A stretch of DNA of 51,029 nt. Origin: Clostridium sp. Marseille-P2415. GTDB lineage: Bacteria; Bacillota; Clostridia; Lachnospirales; Lachnospiraceae. The position numbers and the translations under genes are program-made. The stretch lies in assembly GCF_900155545.1 (NCBI RefSeq), contig NZ_LT732526.1:1740593-1791621 (forward strand), in the 5' to 3' direction. Below are positions 43,445-51,029 of the stretch, piece by piece. The number at the start of each line of letters is the position of its first letter. The stretch's first letter is position 1. The notes beneath the pieces were generated by a model. It was not told the origin of the DNA and made no database searches. It saw only the letters and a list, made by a program, of their open reading frames with translations.

Positions 43445-44518
43445 TTATAATATAATCTGACGTCCTTCTCTGGCAGATTGATAAATAGCATCCAGAATTT
43501 GTGTAACTACCGCAGCCTGCTCCGGCAGCACCACCAACTCACCTTTACCTTGAATAGCACGAAAGAAAGTTTGTTGTTCTATCACTTCCGGAGTAATTAC
43601 ATTCCCTTCATAAAAAGCAACTCCTCCAGCTTCCAGGTGGGGTTTTAACTCGTACTGACGGTCATTTTTTGTACCGTTGATCATCAGTCCATTCAACATA
43701 TCCGCACCGGCTTTGGTACCGCACAAAACAGTTTTAGCCTCATGTACATCCAGTGAGTTGAGTGCCCAGCTGGCCTCTAGCGTAATCGTAGCACCGTCTT
43801 CCATAATGATAAATCCAAAAGCACTGTCCTCTACAGTAAACCGATCCGGATTCCATGGTCCCCAGGCATTAGCAGGCTGTGTCTCACCGTTGAGCTTATG
43901 ATATACGGTACCTACCACACTTTTGGGCTTATAGTTATTCATCATCCACAGCGTTAAATCAAGTGCATGAGTTCCGATGTCGATTAAAGGACCGCCGCCC
44001 TGCTCATATTCGTTTAAAAATACGCCCCAAGTTGGAACTGCGCGCCGGCGAATAGCTTTTGCTTTTGCATAATATATATCTCCCAATTCACCGTTTACAC
44101 ATTCCTGTTTGAGATAAGCACTGTCTGCACGATAGCGATTCTGATAACCGATGGTAAGCAGTTTATTGGTTCGCTTCGCTGTCTCTGCCATTTCCATAGC
44201 TTGAGTGTAATTAATTGCCATGGGTTTTTCGCACATTACATGTTTACCTGCAGTGAGTGCGGCCACCGTGATTTCACAATGGGAACGGTTGGGCGTACAA
44301 ACATAAACCGCATCTAAGTCCAGCTTGATTAATTCATGATAATCAGTAAATACTTTGGCATCCTCTGTGCCATATTTTTTTGCAGCTTCATTGGCACGCT
44401 CCTCAATGATGTCGCAAAAGGCCACCACTTCGGCGCTGCCTTCTTTTTGAATGGACGGCAGGTGCTTTCCATTTGCAATGCCTCCACACCCTATAATTCC
44501 TAGCTTTAATGGTTTCAT
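43445..44518 (-). CDS. Gfo/Idh/MocA-family oxidoreductase (first gene of cluster)
   Basis: 357 residues. Rossmann motif LGIIGCGGIANGKHLPS, then TPNRSHCEITVAALTAGKHVMCEKPMA and GGGPLIDIGTHALDLTLWMM. It is the type seen in glycoside-oxidising clusters, with the arginine-rich KAIRRRAVPTWGVF. It is transcribed divergently from the AraC gene and starts the four-gene unit. A glycoside 3-dehydrogenase role is plausible, but inositol or other polyol dehydrogenase activity cannot be excluded. Confidence 0.88.
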   Translation of the reverse strand: MKPLKLGIIGCGGIANGKHLPSIQKEGSAEVVAFCDIIEERANEAAKKYGTEDAKVFTDYHELIKLDLDAVYVCTPNRSHCEITVAALTAGKHVMCEKPMAINYTQAMEMAETAKRTNKLLTIGYQNRYRADSAYLKQECVNGELGDIYYAKAKAIRRRAVPTWGVFLNEYEQGGGPLIDIGTHALDLTLWMMNNYKPKSVVGTVYHKLNGETQPANAWGPWNPDRFTVEDSAFGFIIMEDGATITLEASWALNSLDVHEAKTVLCGTKAGADMLNGLMINGTKNDRQYELKPHLEAGGVAFYEGNVITPEVIEQQTFFRAIQGKGELVVLPEQAAVVTQILDAIYQSAREGRQIIL

Positions 44519-44674
44519 ATGCTTTATCCTTTCATTGTTAAAGTTGAGTAATAAGGTACTTGTAATTTTTTTATGATTTAATTATAATACAATAAAAGAG
44601 TGTTGGCTTGCCGTAAAAGACATAATTTGTGCCATAATTTGCTGCAATGTATTTTCTGTAAAAGGAGAATTCAA

Positions 44675-45598
44675 ATGTATAATCAATTGTATAATTACGA
44701 AATATCCCGGGACAGCCAGGCTGAGCCTTCCTCCTGGTATTCACTGAATAATAATTGTGCCCCACATTTCCACAGTGCCCTGGAACTTGTATATGTGCGC
44801 AGCGGCATCATGGAGGCAACCTTAAACGGAAAATTTCACTGTATACAAGGCAGAGAACTGTTGCTGGTGCCAAGCTATACTGTACACCGGTATTTAACAC
44901 CTGAAAGATCAGATACAATTGTGATGATTATCCCTCTTTCCTATATACCGGCCTTTCAAAAGATATTAAGGAGAAAGACCTTTTCCTTATGCCGAATATC
45001 GGATAAATCCATAACCCGGGAAGTGGCCCGCTGCATGAGATACTGCTGCGGCCTGCAGCATAAAAAACCCGATTCAATGGCTGCCAGAGGGTATATTCAT
45101 GTGATTCTGGCTTTGCTGACAGAAAACATTCCGCTGGAAAATTTATTAGCAAAAGATGATGATGCTTTGGTGCGTAATATTCTCACCTATCTTAACAACA
45201 ATTACAAAAACCCACTGTCTCTTAAATCCGTTGCCGATGAGTTCGGTTACAGTACCAGTCGGTTTTCTCACATCTTTAACAAGCATGTAGGGTGCAGTAT
45301 CAGTGAATATGTCAACGCATTACGCTGCAGGCAGGTTGCGGGTATGCTCTTAGATGGTGAGGAATCCGTTACGCAGGCTGCTATGGGTGCCGGCTTTAAC
45401 AGTATGAGGACTTTCTACCGTTCCTTTATGCATGTTTTTGGTATCAGTCCGAGTAAATATGTCGATGTATCAAAGGATAATGACGCATTAAGGCATTCCC
45501 GTTCAGGAGTACCTGTATATTCAGGGTGCAAGGGACTGTGTCATGTTATTAAAGGCCCTTTGGATTCTATAGCACCCATAGAAAAAGACCGGCATTAG
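44675..45598 (+). CDS. AraC-family transcriptional regulator
   Basis: About 307 residues from ATG 44675 (AAAGGAG upstream); the longer frame from 44600 has no site. An N-terminal cupin-type sensor (CAPHFHSALELVYVRSG, then GRELLLVPSYTVHRYL) precedes two C-terminal helix-turn-helix motifs: KSVADEFGYSTSRFSHIFNK and VTQAAMGAGFNSMRTFYRSFM with PSKY. Divergent from the oxidoreductase cluster and probably its activator. The stop codon lies inside the terminator hairpin. Confidence 0.9.
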   Translation: MYNQLYNYEISRDSQAEPSSWYSLNNNCAPHFHSALELVYVRSGIMEATLNGKFHCIQGRELLLVPSYTVHRYLTPERSDTIVMIIPLSYIPAFQKILRRKTFSLCRISDKSITREVARCMRYCCGLQHKKPDSMAARGYIHVILALLTENIPLENLLAKDDDALVRNILTYLNNNYKNPLSLKSVADEFGYSTSRFSHIFNKHVGCSISEYVNALRCRQVAGMLLDGEESVTQAAMGAGFNSMRTFYRSFMHVFGISPSKYVDVSKDNDALRHSRSGVPVYSGCKGLCHVIKGPLDSIAPIEKDRH

Positions 45599-45610
45599 CC
45601 GGTCTTTTTC
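45581..45610. terminator. Bidirectional rho-independent terminator
   Basis: GAAAAAGACCGGC/GCCGGTCTTTTTC, 12-13 pairs with a tetraloop-size loop containing the AraC stop TAG. It serves the convergent AraC and Fic genes. Confidence 0.92.
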
Positions 45611-45626
45611 TATTTTCTATATTGTA

Positions 45627-46385
45627 TTAAAATTGTTGCCGCTGTGTCTGCTCTAAAACTTTGGTCATCCCAAGATATCGGTCAAGCTGCTGTTCTTCCA
45701 GTGTAGCGATCATATCGGAGAATGGATTCAATTCCTGACCTGCTGCATAGGCTTCCAGGGCATTGAAATATTCCAGACGTCTTTCCTTTGGGATTGAAAC
45801 GGGGAGGAACCCATGTGCCATCAGCTGATAATTCATAATTAGTCTGGAGGTTCTGCCGTTTCCATCAGTAAAAGGATGTATTTTAACAAATTCGGCATGT
45901 GTCCAGGCTGCAAGCTCAATGATGTTCTCTGCCTTTTTTTCCTGCAGATCCATGTAGAATGCTTTGACCTGCCGATACATTTCATTCGGCGTCGGAGGCG
46001 TATGGGCAGCACCGGAAATATAGACATCCACACTACGGTAAATACCGCCTGTCATAATATTCTCCATTAGAATGGCATGGATATCTTTTACGATTCTTTC
46101 TTCCAGCGGTTTTCCCTGCGCAATACAATCCTTCACATACTGGTACGCCTTATCGTGATTAACGACTTCATAAATCTCCCGGAGGGTCTTACCTCCAACA
46201 GACAGCCCTTCCTCCAGCACCGCCTTTGTCTCCAGCAGGGTTAAAGTATTTCCTTCGATTGCTGTGGAATGGTGCGTGTATTCCAGATCAAACGCTTTTG
46301 CGTAGCTTTTTACTGTGACCTCTGGGAGTGAATCCTTATTCTGGTCGTACAGAGCCTTCTTTTGTAATAATTCCTGATAATTCAA
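45627..46385 (-). CDS. Fic-domain protein (AMP-transferase type) with built-in inhibitory motif
   Basis: About 252 residues, starting at TTG 46385 with AAAGGAG seven bases upstream. The Fic active site HPFTDGNGRTSRLIM (catalytic histidine) is complete. An N-terminal helix motif HHSTAIEGN matches the S/T-x-x-x-E-G/N inhibitory helix whose glutamate blocks ATP binding, so this is a self-inhibited (class II-like) Fic protein. The flap region SGAAHTPPTPNEMYRQ is present. It presumably AMPylates a cellular protein; no antitoxin gene or partner is adjacent. Confidence 0.9.
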   Translation of the reverse strand: MNYQELLQKKALYDQNKDSLPEVTVKSYAKAFDLEYTHHSTAIEGNTLTLLETKAVLEEGLSVGGKTLREIYEVVNHDKAYQYVKDCIAQGKPLEERIVKDIHAILMENIMTGGIYRSVDVYISGAAHTPPTPNEMYRQVKAFYMDLQEKKAENIIELAAWTHAEFVKIHPFTDGNGRTSRLIMNYQLMAHGFLPVSIPKERRLEYFNALEAYAAGQELNPFSDMIATLEEQQLDRYLGMTKVLEQTQRQQF

Positions 46386-46426
46386 ATTGTTCACTCCTTT
46401 CAACGAAAATTCACTTTTAATGTTAT

Positions 46427-46480
46427 TAGACAGTCTATCATGTTTTAACTAAATATTCAATGCCTGACGTAATGTTAGGC
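46427..46480. promoter_or_regulatory. Two inverted repeats upstream of the Fic gene
   Basis: TAGAC-A-GTCTA at 46427-46437 and GCCTGAC-N5-GTTAGGC at 46462-46480 lie within 100 bases upstream of the TTG. They could be operator sites; nothing else is visible in 46404-46661. Confidence 0.35.
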
Positions 46481-46661
46481 TTCCATTTGATTTTTCCTAT
46501 ATACAAAAAATAGTCCAGACAATACTTACATAAAGATGGTAGAATATCACTAAAATATGTGGTATGCTCAACTATAAGCAGAGACTTGAACTGCTCGCTA
46601 TTTATTATAATGGGTATGTCTACAACTTATTGATAGATATTTACAAGACAGGAGAAGGCCA

Positions 46662-48329
46662 ATGAAATTAAAACTAAAAAGATTGCTTACTATTTCCGTA
46701 CTGTTCACAGTACTGTTCGTCCTGGGTGCAACTCCGGTATTTGCGGCAGAAGATGCCATACCGTCTATTAATCTGGATGTCATTCTTCAGAGTGATGGTT
46801 CTGCGGTCATAACGGAGACCTGGGATGTGCGCGGTGTATCCAGCGGCACAGAATATTACAAGGCTTTGGATAACATGGATGGAATGAGCGTCCATTCTCT
46901 TCTTGTATGGGACGAATCAGGAACGCAATACAAAACTCTGGACGACTGGGACACAAATCTCTCCAGAGAGGAAAAATCCGGTACCTGCGGCATCTTGAAA
47001 ACTTCCGATGGATATGAACTCTGCTGGGGCATTGGCAGTTACGGTGACCATCAATATACCATCCGATATACCCTGGAGGGATTGGTAAAAGATTATGGCG
47101 ACTACGCTGGATTTTATCATCAGTTTATATCAGAGCTTTCAAGTGCTCCGGAATCAACTTATATTAAGATTTGGATGCCGGATACACGCCTGACGGCAGA
47201 CAACGCCCGCATCTGGGCTTATGGCTTTACGGGAGAAGCCGGGAACGGGAACGATGGCAGTCTTAATGTTTTTTCTTCTGAAGCTTTGGGCAGCAGGGAC
47301 TATGTGAATGTACTCTGCCGCTTTGACAGAAGCTTGTTCCCGCTGGCCCCCAAAACCGATATGTCTTTTGAAAAGTTGCAGAAATCCGCAGAAAATGAAA
47401 ACTCAGATACGGCTTTATATATAGTCTTTGCTGTTTTAGGGGCGGTTATTGTCATGACCTTCATTTTAATTGCCTTCTTTTCTTCACGATACAAGCTGGC
47501 AGACGGTACTACAGTGCGGCTTCCCGGAAAGACACAAATACACGCGGACTGGTCAGTCCCTTTTGGCGGCAGCATTCCTGCTATATATTCCACCATGCAA
47601 TTGCTGCGCAAAGGCATTTCCTGTGAAAAGCTTATGGGCGCATATCTCATCCGCTGGCAGGAGGCGGGATATATCCGCATTGAAGAGCGCGAAAGAGAGC
47701 GAAATGTAAAAAGACCTAAAAAAGAAGAAGCTATCGTATTCAGCCCGGATAAAACACCTGACCCAGGGGTGGAGCAGTCGCTGTATGAAATCTTAACCTT
47801 CGACACCGATAGGGACGGCATTCTTTGGACCTCTGACATAAAAAAACGGGCGGAGGCGCTTTATGAAAAGCTCACTGCATGGGCGGAAGAAGTGAAAAGT
47901 GACGGCAAGGAAGAATTAATCCGTTCAGGTGCAGCAGCAACGGACATAAAAAGTACTGTCCGATTTACTGTTTCGGGTTTTGAGCAGGCTGTCAGGATAC
48001 TTGGATTCCAAAAGTACCTGACGGAAATGCGCAGGCAAAGGGAAGACAGGACAGTTCCAAGAGAGCTTTGGGGGGATTATCTTGTGTTCGCCACCTTGTT
48101 TGACATTGGAGAGCAGGTCCTCGAAAGTATGAAAGACCTTGATCCTGCACATTTTGATTCCTTCGCAGGCATGTACGGCTGCAACGCCTACAGTATGATA
48201 TACCTTATGACCATGACGAACCATATTTCGAGCGCTGCGACGCCAAAATCAAACATGGCCGGGACCGGCGGCGTAAGTCCTGCAGGCGGTGGAGGTTTCT
48301 CTGGCGGAGGAGGCGGAGGCAGCCGGTAA
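46662..48329 (+). CDS. DUF2207 membrane protein
   Basis: 555 residues. A signal peptide (LLTISVLFTVLFVLGATPVFAAE) is followed by an extracellular DUF2207 beta-domain (SINLDVILQSDGSAVITETWDVRG), one transmembrane segment at about 247-270, and a cytoplasmic part with winged-helix-like blocks (LLRKGISCEKLMGAYLIRW). It ends in the glycine-rich, low-complexity tail GGGGFSGGGGGGSR typical of the family. AGGAGAAGG precedes the ATG. Function is unknown in all members I know. No evident operon partner. Confidence 0.88.
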   Translation: MKLKLKRLLTISVLFTVLFVLGATPVFAAEDAIPSINLDVILQSDGSAVITETWDVRGVSSGTEYYKALDNMDGMSVHSLLVWDESGTQYKTLDDWDTNLSREEKSGTCGILKTSDGYELCWGIGSYGDHQYTIRYTLEGLVKDYGDYAGFYHQFISELSSAPESTYIKIWMPDTRLTADNARIWAYGFTGEAGNGNDGSLNVFSSEALGSRDYVNVLCRFDRSLFPLAPKTDMSFEKLQKSAENENSDTALYIVFAVLGAVIVMTFILIAFFSSRYKLADGTTVRLPGKTQIHADWSVPFGGSIPAIYSTMQLLRKGISCEKLMGAYLIRWQEAGYIRIEERERERNVKRPKKEEAIVFSPDKTPDPGVEQSLYEILTFDTDRDGILWTSDIKKRAEALYEKLTAWAEEVKSDGKEELIRSGAAATDIKSTVRFTVSGFEQAVRILGFQKYLTEMRRQREDRTVPRELWGDYLVFATLFDIGEQVLESMKDLDPAHFDSFAGMYGCNAYSMIYLMTMTNHISSAATPKSNMAGTGGVSPAGGGGFSGGGGGGSR

Positions 48330-48402
48330 TGGGGCGTAGCTTTTCAATATAAGCACAGTACTAATGTGCCTTCCCATCTACTATACCTGTTTAAAGTATA
48401 TA

Positions 48403-48437
48403 AGGAAACGCGACCAGTAATCTGATCGCGTTATCCT
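48403..48437. terminator. Bidirectional terminator
   Basis: AGGA-ACGCGA...TCGCGT-TCCT hairpin with small mismatches and a T-rich right flank, between the DUF2207 gene and the truncated patatin gene. Confidence 0.75.
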
Positions 48438-48461
48438 AATATTTTTAATTATTTTTTCTGT

Positions 48462-48746
48462 CTACTTTAGAGGGATCATATCAAAACATCCTTTTCGTAT
48501 CAGGTGTTTAATACTTAAATAACTGTTTTCTCTTAAATAATCAATCATGGTTTTTTTAATTCTTCCATGCTGACGCGAAACATAATTTGCACCGATTCCT
48601 GCCCCAGCTGATACTCCGATTACATAGGGTAGATACAATTCCTGTTCCATAAAATAATCCAATACCCCAGCACTAAATACACCTCTTGTTCCTCCGCCCT
48701 CTAATATCAATCCTGCTCTATCCATAAAATATCCTGCCTTCTTCAT
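48462..48746 (-). pseudogene. Truncated patatin-like phospholipase
   Basis: 94 codons: LILEGGGTRGVFSAGVLD (oxyanion loop) and VIGVSAGAGIGANY (nucleophile serine in G-x-S-x-G), as in patatin-like lipid hydrolases of about 290 residues. The catalytic aspartate (DG motif) and C-terminal two thirds are missing, and the frame ends in a TAG just before a terminator hairpin. A short active product is unlikely. The cut is clean, suggesting a deletion. Confidence 0.78.
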
Positions 48747-48889
48747 TAAGTATAAACCACATTATCATGTTTATAATTTAATTTGATTCTGTTAAACATC
48801 ATCCAGCTTTTACTATGAAAAAATAACTACCGGGTAGCCAAAAAAGCACAGACTTCCCCCTATCAAGCTTTTAGAACACAAAATTATGA

Positions 48890-49255
48890 TTAAGCTGGCT
48901 GACCTTCCATGGCGCATGGTTGTTCCCAGCCTAATGCCTTTAACTTTTTCAGGTAGGTTCTTATCTTTCATTCCTTGTTGAACTGATTATGATATTCAGA
49001 CCCTAAATCCTGAAATTTTAATCCATCTTTTAGGATATGGTAAATGGCCACCAGCATGGAATGTGCAGCTGCAACATAAGCCCGTTTTGCTCCACGATGA
49101 GCACTAATTCTTTGAATTTCTTTTTCTAGTCTTTCAAAAAGTCGTTTGCCAGTACTTTCATCATTCTCTATTGAAGCGGAGTCATGAAGCTTTATCCGGA
49201 ATATAACTTGCCCGAAGTAGTTGCACCGAATTAACGTACTTCCTGCTTATTGCCA
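48890..49255 (-). pseudogene. IS110-family transposase remnant
   Basis: The minus strand shows VQLLRASYIPDK (middle of an IS110-type transposase). In another frame it shows KRLFERLEKEIQRIS, GAKRAYVAAAHSMLVAIYHI and LKDGLKFQDLGSEYHNQFNKE, then a TGA, then KKLKALGWEQP. This is the C-terminal end of the same family, with internal deletion, frameshift and stop. No terminal repeats are visible, as expected for IS110. Confidence 0.6.
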
Positions 49256-49434
49256 TTGCACGGTTTCATTTATTGTGGTGCCGAGCAGTGCAAGGCATGG
49301 GAGTTTAATTTGTAAACAATGCTAAATTATTATTGCTTTCTTTTTAATTTTACCACTTGGAAAATAAAAATCAAGTTAAATTAAATGATTGGGAGTTAAT
49401 ATTGTAAGTGATTCAAAACATGGCGTATACAGAC

Positions 49435-49570
49435 ATTCACACTTCATTAATTCCGTGTGAATTCTGTTATAGACTGGAGCCAGCCATTCCTCACTGCATC
49501 GTATCACCCAGTGAGCCATGTTATTTCGCGGAAAAATCAATCCAAGCACAGCAGCTTTTGAAGATGATCC
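49435..49570 (-). pseudogene. IS66-type transposase remnant
   Basis: The minus-strand frame reads LGLIFPRNNMAHWVIRCSEE and WLAPVYNRIHTELMK. This matches the segment of IS66 transposases just before the catalytic HADET motif. A cysteine-rich HKCSKCGTEKSDNP precedes it in another frame. Frameshifts and missing ends make it a relic. A 90-codon plus-strand frame over the same bases shows no recognisable protein. Confidence 0.5.
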
Positions 49571-49772
49571 TTGGGGTTATCGCTTTTTTCGGTACCACAT
49601 TTACTACACTTGTGTTTTGCTTTATACAATGTACCACCATGATTAATCATAATATCCAGGATGCTCCTCTTGTTAGGTGATAAATCTTTGTTAATATCTT
49701 TATCAATAACAGTATCGGAAGCATTAAATGCTATATAAATAAATTAAAAACAATACATAGGAGGAACATAAT

Positions 49773-50132
49773 ATGATGCTAAACTTCAAACATATTGGAC
49801 GCCAAATAAAAAAAACACGTTCCAATAAGAAAATCACACAGGCAGCATTGGCAGAACAGATTGAAATGTCTACTACCTACATTAGCCGTATTGAAACCGC
49901 TAAAAAGCAGGCAAGCCTGGAAGTAATTGTAAGACTGGCAAATGCTCTTGACGTAACAGTAGACCAGCTTCTCTGCGGACATCTAAATAGCGATCCCCTA
50001 GAGTATCATACAGATATGAAAAAAATACTTAGTGACTGTACAAGCTATGAAAAAGTAATAATTTGTGAAATTGCTCTCGCCACAAAAAAAATCCTTCATG
50101 AAAATCAATGGCTAAAGACAAAAAATCTATAA
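49773..50132 (+). CDS. XRE-family (Cro/C1-type) transcriptional regulator
   Basis: 119 residues with AGGAGGAAC upstream of tandem ATG codons. The N-terminal helix-turn-helix is IGRQIKKTRSNKKITQAALAEQIEMSTTYISRIE, followed by KKQASLEVIVRLANALDVTVDQLL. A 50-residue helical tail follows, of the size seen in regulators of mobile elements or cell-state switches. It is flanked by transposase and recombinase relics and could be the last intact gene of a former mobile element. No target site is apparent. Confidence 0.85.
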   Translation: MMLNFKHIGRQIKKTRSNKKITQAALAEQIEMSTTYISRIETAKKQASLEVIVRLANALDVTVDQLLCGHLNSDPLEYHTDMKKILSDCTSYEKVIICEIALATKKILHENQWLKTKNL

Positions 50133-50147
50133 TATTTTTCAAAATAT

Positions 50148-50179
50148 GAACCACAGGTATACTTATTAGCCTGTGGTTC
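50148..50179 (+). terminator. Rho-independent terminator after the XRE gene
   Basis: GAACCACAGG/CCTGTGGTTC stem of ten pairs with a 12-base loop, then ATTTTCTTTT. Confidence 0.9.
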
Positions 50180-50291
50180 ATTTTCTTTTAACTGTACGGC
50201 ATGTATAATTTATGAAATAAATCATTTATGGAGCAAAATCGATTATGAAAGCAAATGAAACACAGATAAAAGATACTGAATTGCAAAAGAA

Positions 50292-50573
50292 GGAAAGATA
50301 GATTTGATTGTAACCAAATCAGTCTCCCGCTTCGCCCGCAACCTCCTGGACTGTATCGGATATGTCCGTCAGCTAGCTGCCATGCCATCGCCAGTTGGTG
50401 TTTTCTTTGAAACAGAAAATATCTATACCTTAAACAACAACAGTGAAATGTTTCTGTCATTCATAGCAACTATGGCTTAAGAAGAATCACATACGAAAAG
50501 TGAAATAATGAATGCCTCCATAGAAATGCGTTTTCGTAACGGTATTTTTCTTACCCCACCACTACTAGGCTAA
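50292..50573 (+). pseudogene. Serine site-specific recombinase fragment with in-frame stop
   Basis: The frame GKIDLIVTKSVSRFARN, then CIGYVRQLAA, VGVFFETENIYTLNNNSE, MFLSFIATMA-stop-EESHTKSE, matches the catalytic domain of large serine recombinases. The conserved QEES glutamine codon has become TAA at 50478-50480. The N-terminal catalytic serine region and all downstream DNA-binding domains are absent. It marks a former integrative element. Confidence 0.8.
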
Positions 50574-50579
50574 CGGTCT

Positions 50580-50874
50580 TTGTATTAATGAGCTGCCTGG
50601 TAAACTGCTTTTGTTTATTATCTTTCTTTTCTGCTTTACTCTTGCTCTTTAATTACCGTGTATTTATTGAGCTATATTCATCAAACATTCCTGAAACATA
50701 GTTTTCACGTGCTGAGCCAGAGGCTTCCTTGATATGGGAGCATTCAGCTATTGGAAAGATTATTACGGATGGATGTGAAATTTTTATTAATTTAAAAAAG
50801 CTCTTGCAATTGATTTTTAATAGCCTTATCCTTTATTTGAGGATATCCTTTATAACTTAAAAGGAGAAAATTTT
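50580..50874. other. A/T-rich gap before the serine hydrolase gene
   Basis: No complete gene is seen. A short minus-strand open frame at 50652-50755 reads IAECSHIKEASGSARENYVS then GMFDEYSSINTR before a TAA; it looks protein-like, but I cannot place it. The promoter of the gene at 50875 must lie in the right-hand part. Confidence 0.4.
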
Positions 50875-51029
50875 ATGAATAAAGAAAAAATTAAAGAGCT
50901 TGAAAATATAATAAACAGTGACTACAGCAATATCGCGGGCATTATTGTACAAAAAAACGGCATAAAATTATATGAAAACTATTTTAATGGATATACCGCG
51001 GATAACGCTATTCATGTGTATTCGGTGAC
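50875..51029 (+). CDS. Beta-lactamase-family serine hydrolase, N-terminal part (cut by window edge)
   Basis: 51 codons from ATG (AAGGAG upstream). The segment DYSNIAGIIVQKNGIKLYEN followed by YFNGYTADNAIHVYSVT is the start of a class-C beta-lactamase-like serine hydrolase/penicillin-binding protein. The SVT-x-K nucleophile motif is reached just as the window ends. No signal peptide, so a cytoplasmic esterase or peptidase rather than a secreted lactamase is likely. Confidence 0.75.
   Translation, partial: MNKEKIKELENIINSDYSNIAGIIVQKNGIKLYENYFNGYTADNAIHVYSV

Noticed and set aside
49408-49680. Plus-strand 90-codon open frame
   Set aside because: No recognisable domain or convincing ribosome binding site; the minus strand of the same bases encodes an IS66-like fragment, which explains the open frame.
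1-51029. CRISPR arrays, tRNA or rRNA genes
   Set aside because: I saw no regularly spaced repeats, no tRNA-like cloverleaf with T-loop consensus, and no rRNA sequence anywhere in the window.

Overview
The window looks like chromosomal DNA of a low-to-mid-GC Gram-positive anaerobe, most likely a gut or rumen Lachnospiraceae (Clostridium cluster XIVa-type). This rests on strong GGAGG-type ribosome binding sites with many TTG starts, LysR/LacI/AraC-controlled carbohydrate loci, a GH130 mannooligosaccharide phosphorylase operon, a 2-hydroxycarboxylate transporter, and numerous decayed gene fragments. The species cannot be named from sequence alone.

Region 1 (1-14.4 kb) is a tricarboxylate/hydroxy-acid catabolic region, all on the minus strand. 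One operon (11159 to 6148) encodes an isocitrate/isopropylmalate-type dehydrogenase, a PrpF-type isomerase, an Asp/Glu racemase-family protein, an OtnK-type four-carbon acid sugar kinase and a class II aldolase/decarboxylase. A second operon (5894 to 329) encodes two different aconitase-superfamily hydratases and a CitS-type transporter, followed by a LysR regulator cut by the window edge. Upstream (13.6-11.9 kb) are an AEC carrier and an RraA-like aldolase. The same AT-rich operator-like block lies upstream of four of these units. Two chimeric scars, LysR-N/transporter-C and transporter-N/LysR-C, flank the AEC/RraA pair.

Region 2 (14.5-17.8 kb) has a BBE-like flavin oxidase and a NylC-type P1-family autoprocessing amidohydrolase, then fragments of a carbonic anhydrase and of a PL11 rhamnogalacturonan lyase.

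Region 3 (17.9-22.1 kb) is a sulfur-trafficking locus: a YeeE/YedE transporter split into two polypeptides with a TusA protein between them, a thioredoxin reductase with a C-terminal thioredoxin-like domain that has lost its CXXC, a divergent LysR regulator and a second TusA.

Region 4 (22.1-33.6 kb) is a probable acetylated beta-mannooligosaccharide operon: lipoprotein, two permeases, GH130 phosphorylase, SGNH esterase and phosphohexomutase. A complete group II intron separates the transport genes from the catabolic genes. Two tandem LacI regulators lie upstream.

Region 5 (33.6-46.4 kb) has a decayed DUF4386 gene, a LysR-LysE pair, a small ABM-like protein, a sucrose PTS locus (LacI regulator, EIIBC, GH32), a four-gene oxidoreductase/TIM-barrel cluster with a divergent AraC regulator (resembling oxidative glycoside-cleavage loci), and a Fic protein.

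Region 6 (46.6-51 kb) has a DUF2207 membrane protein and then a graveyard: truncated patatin, IS110- and IS66-type transposase remnants, an XRE regulator, a stop-interrupted serine recombinase, and the start of a beta-lactamase-like serine hydrolase.
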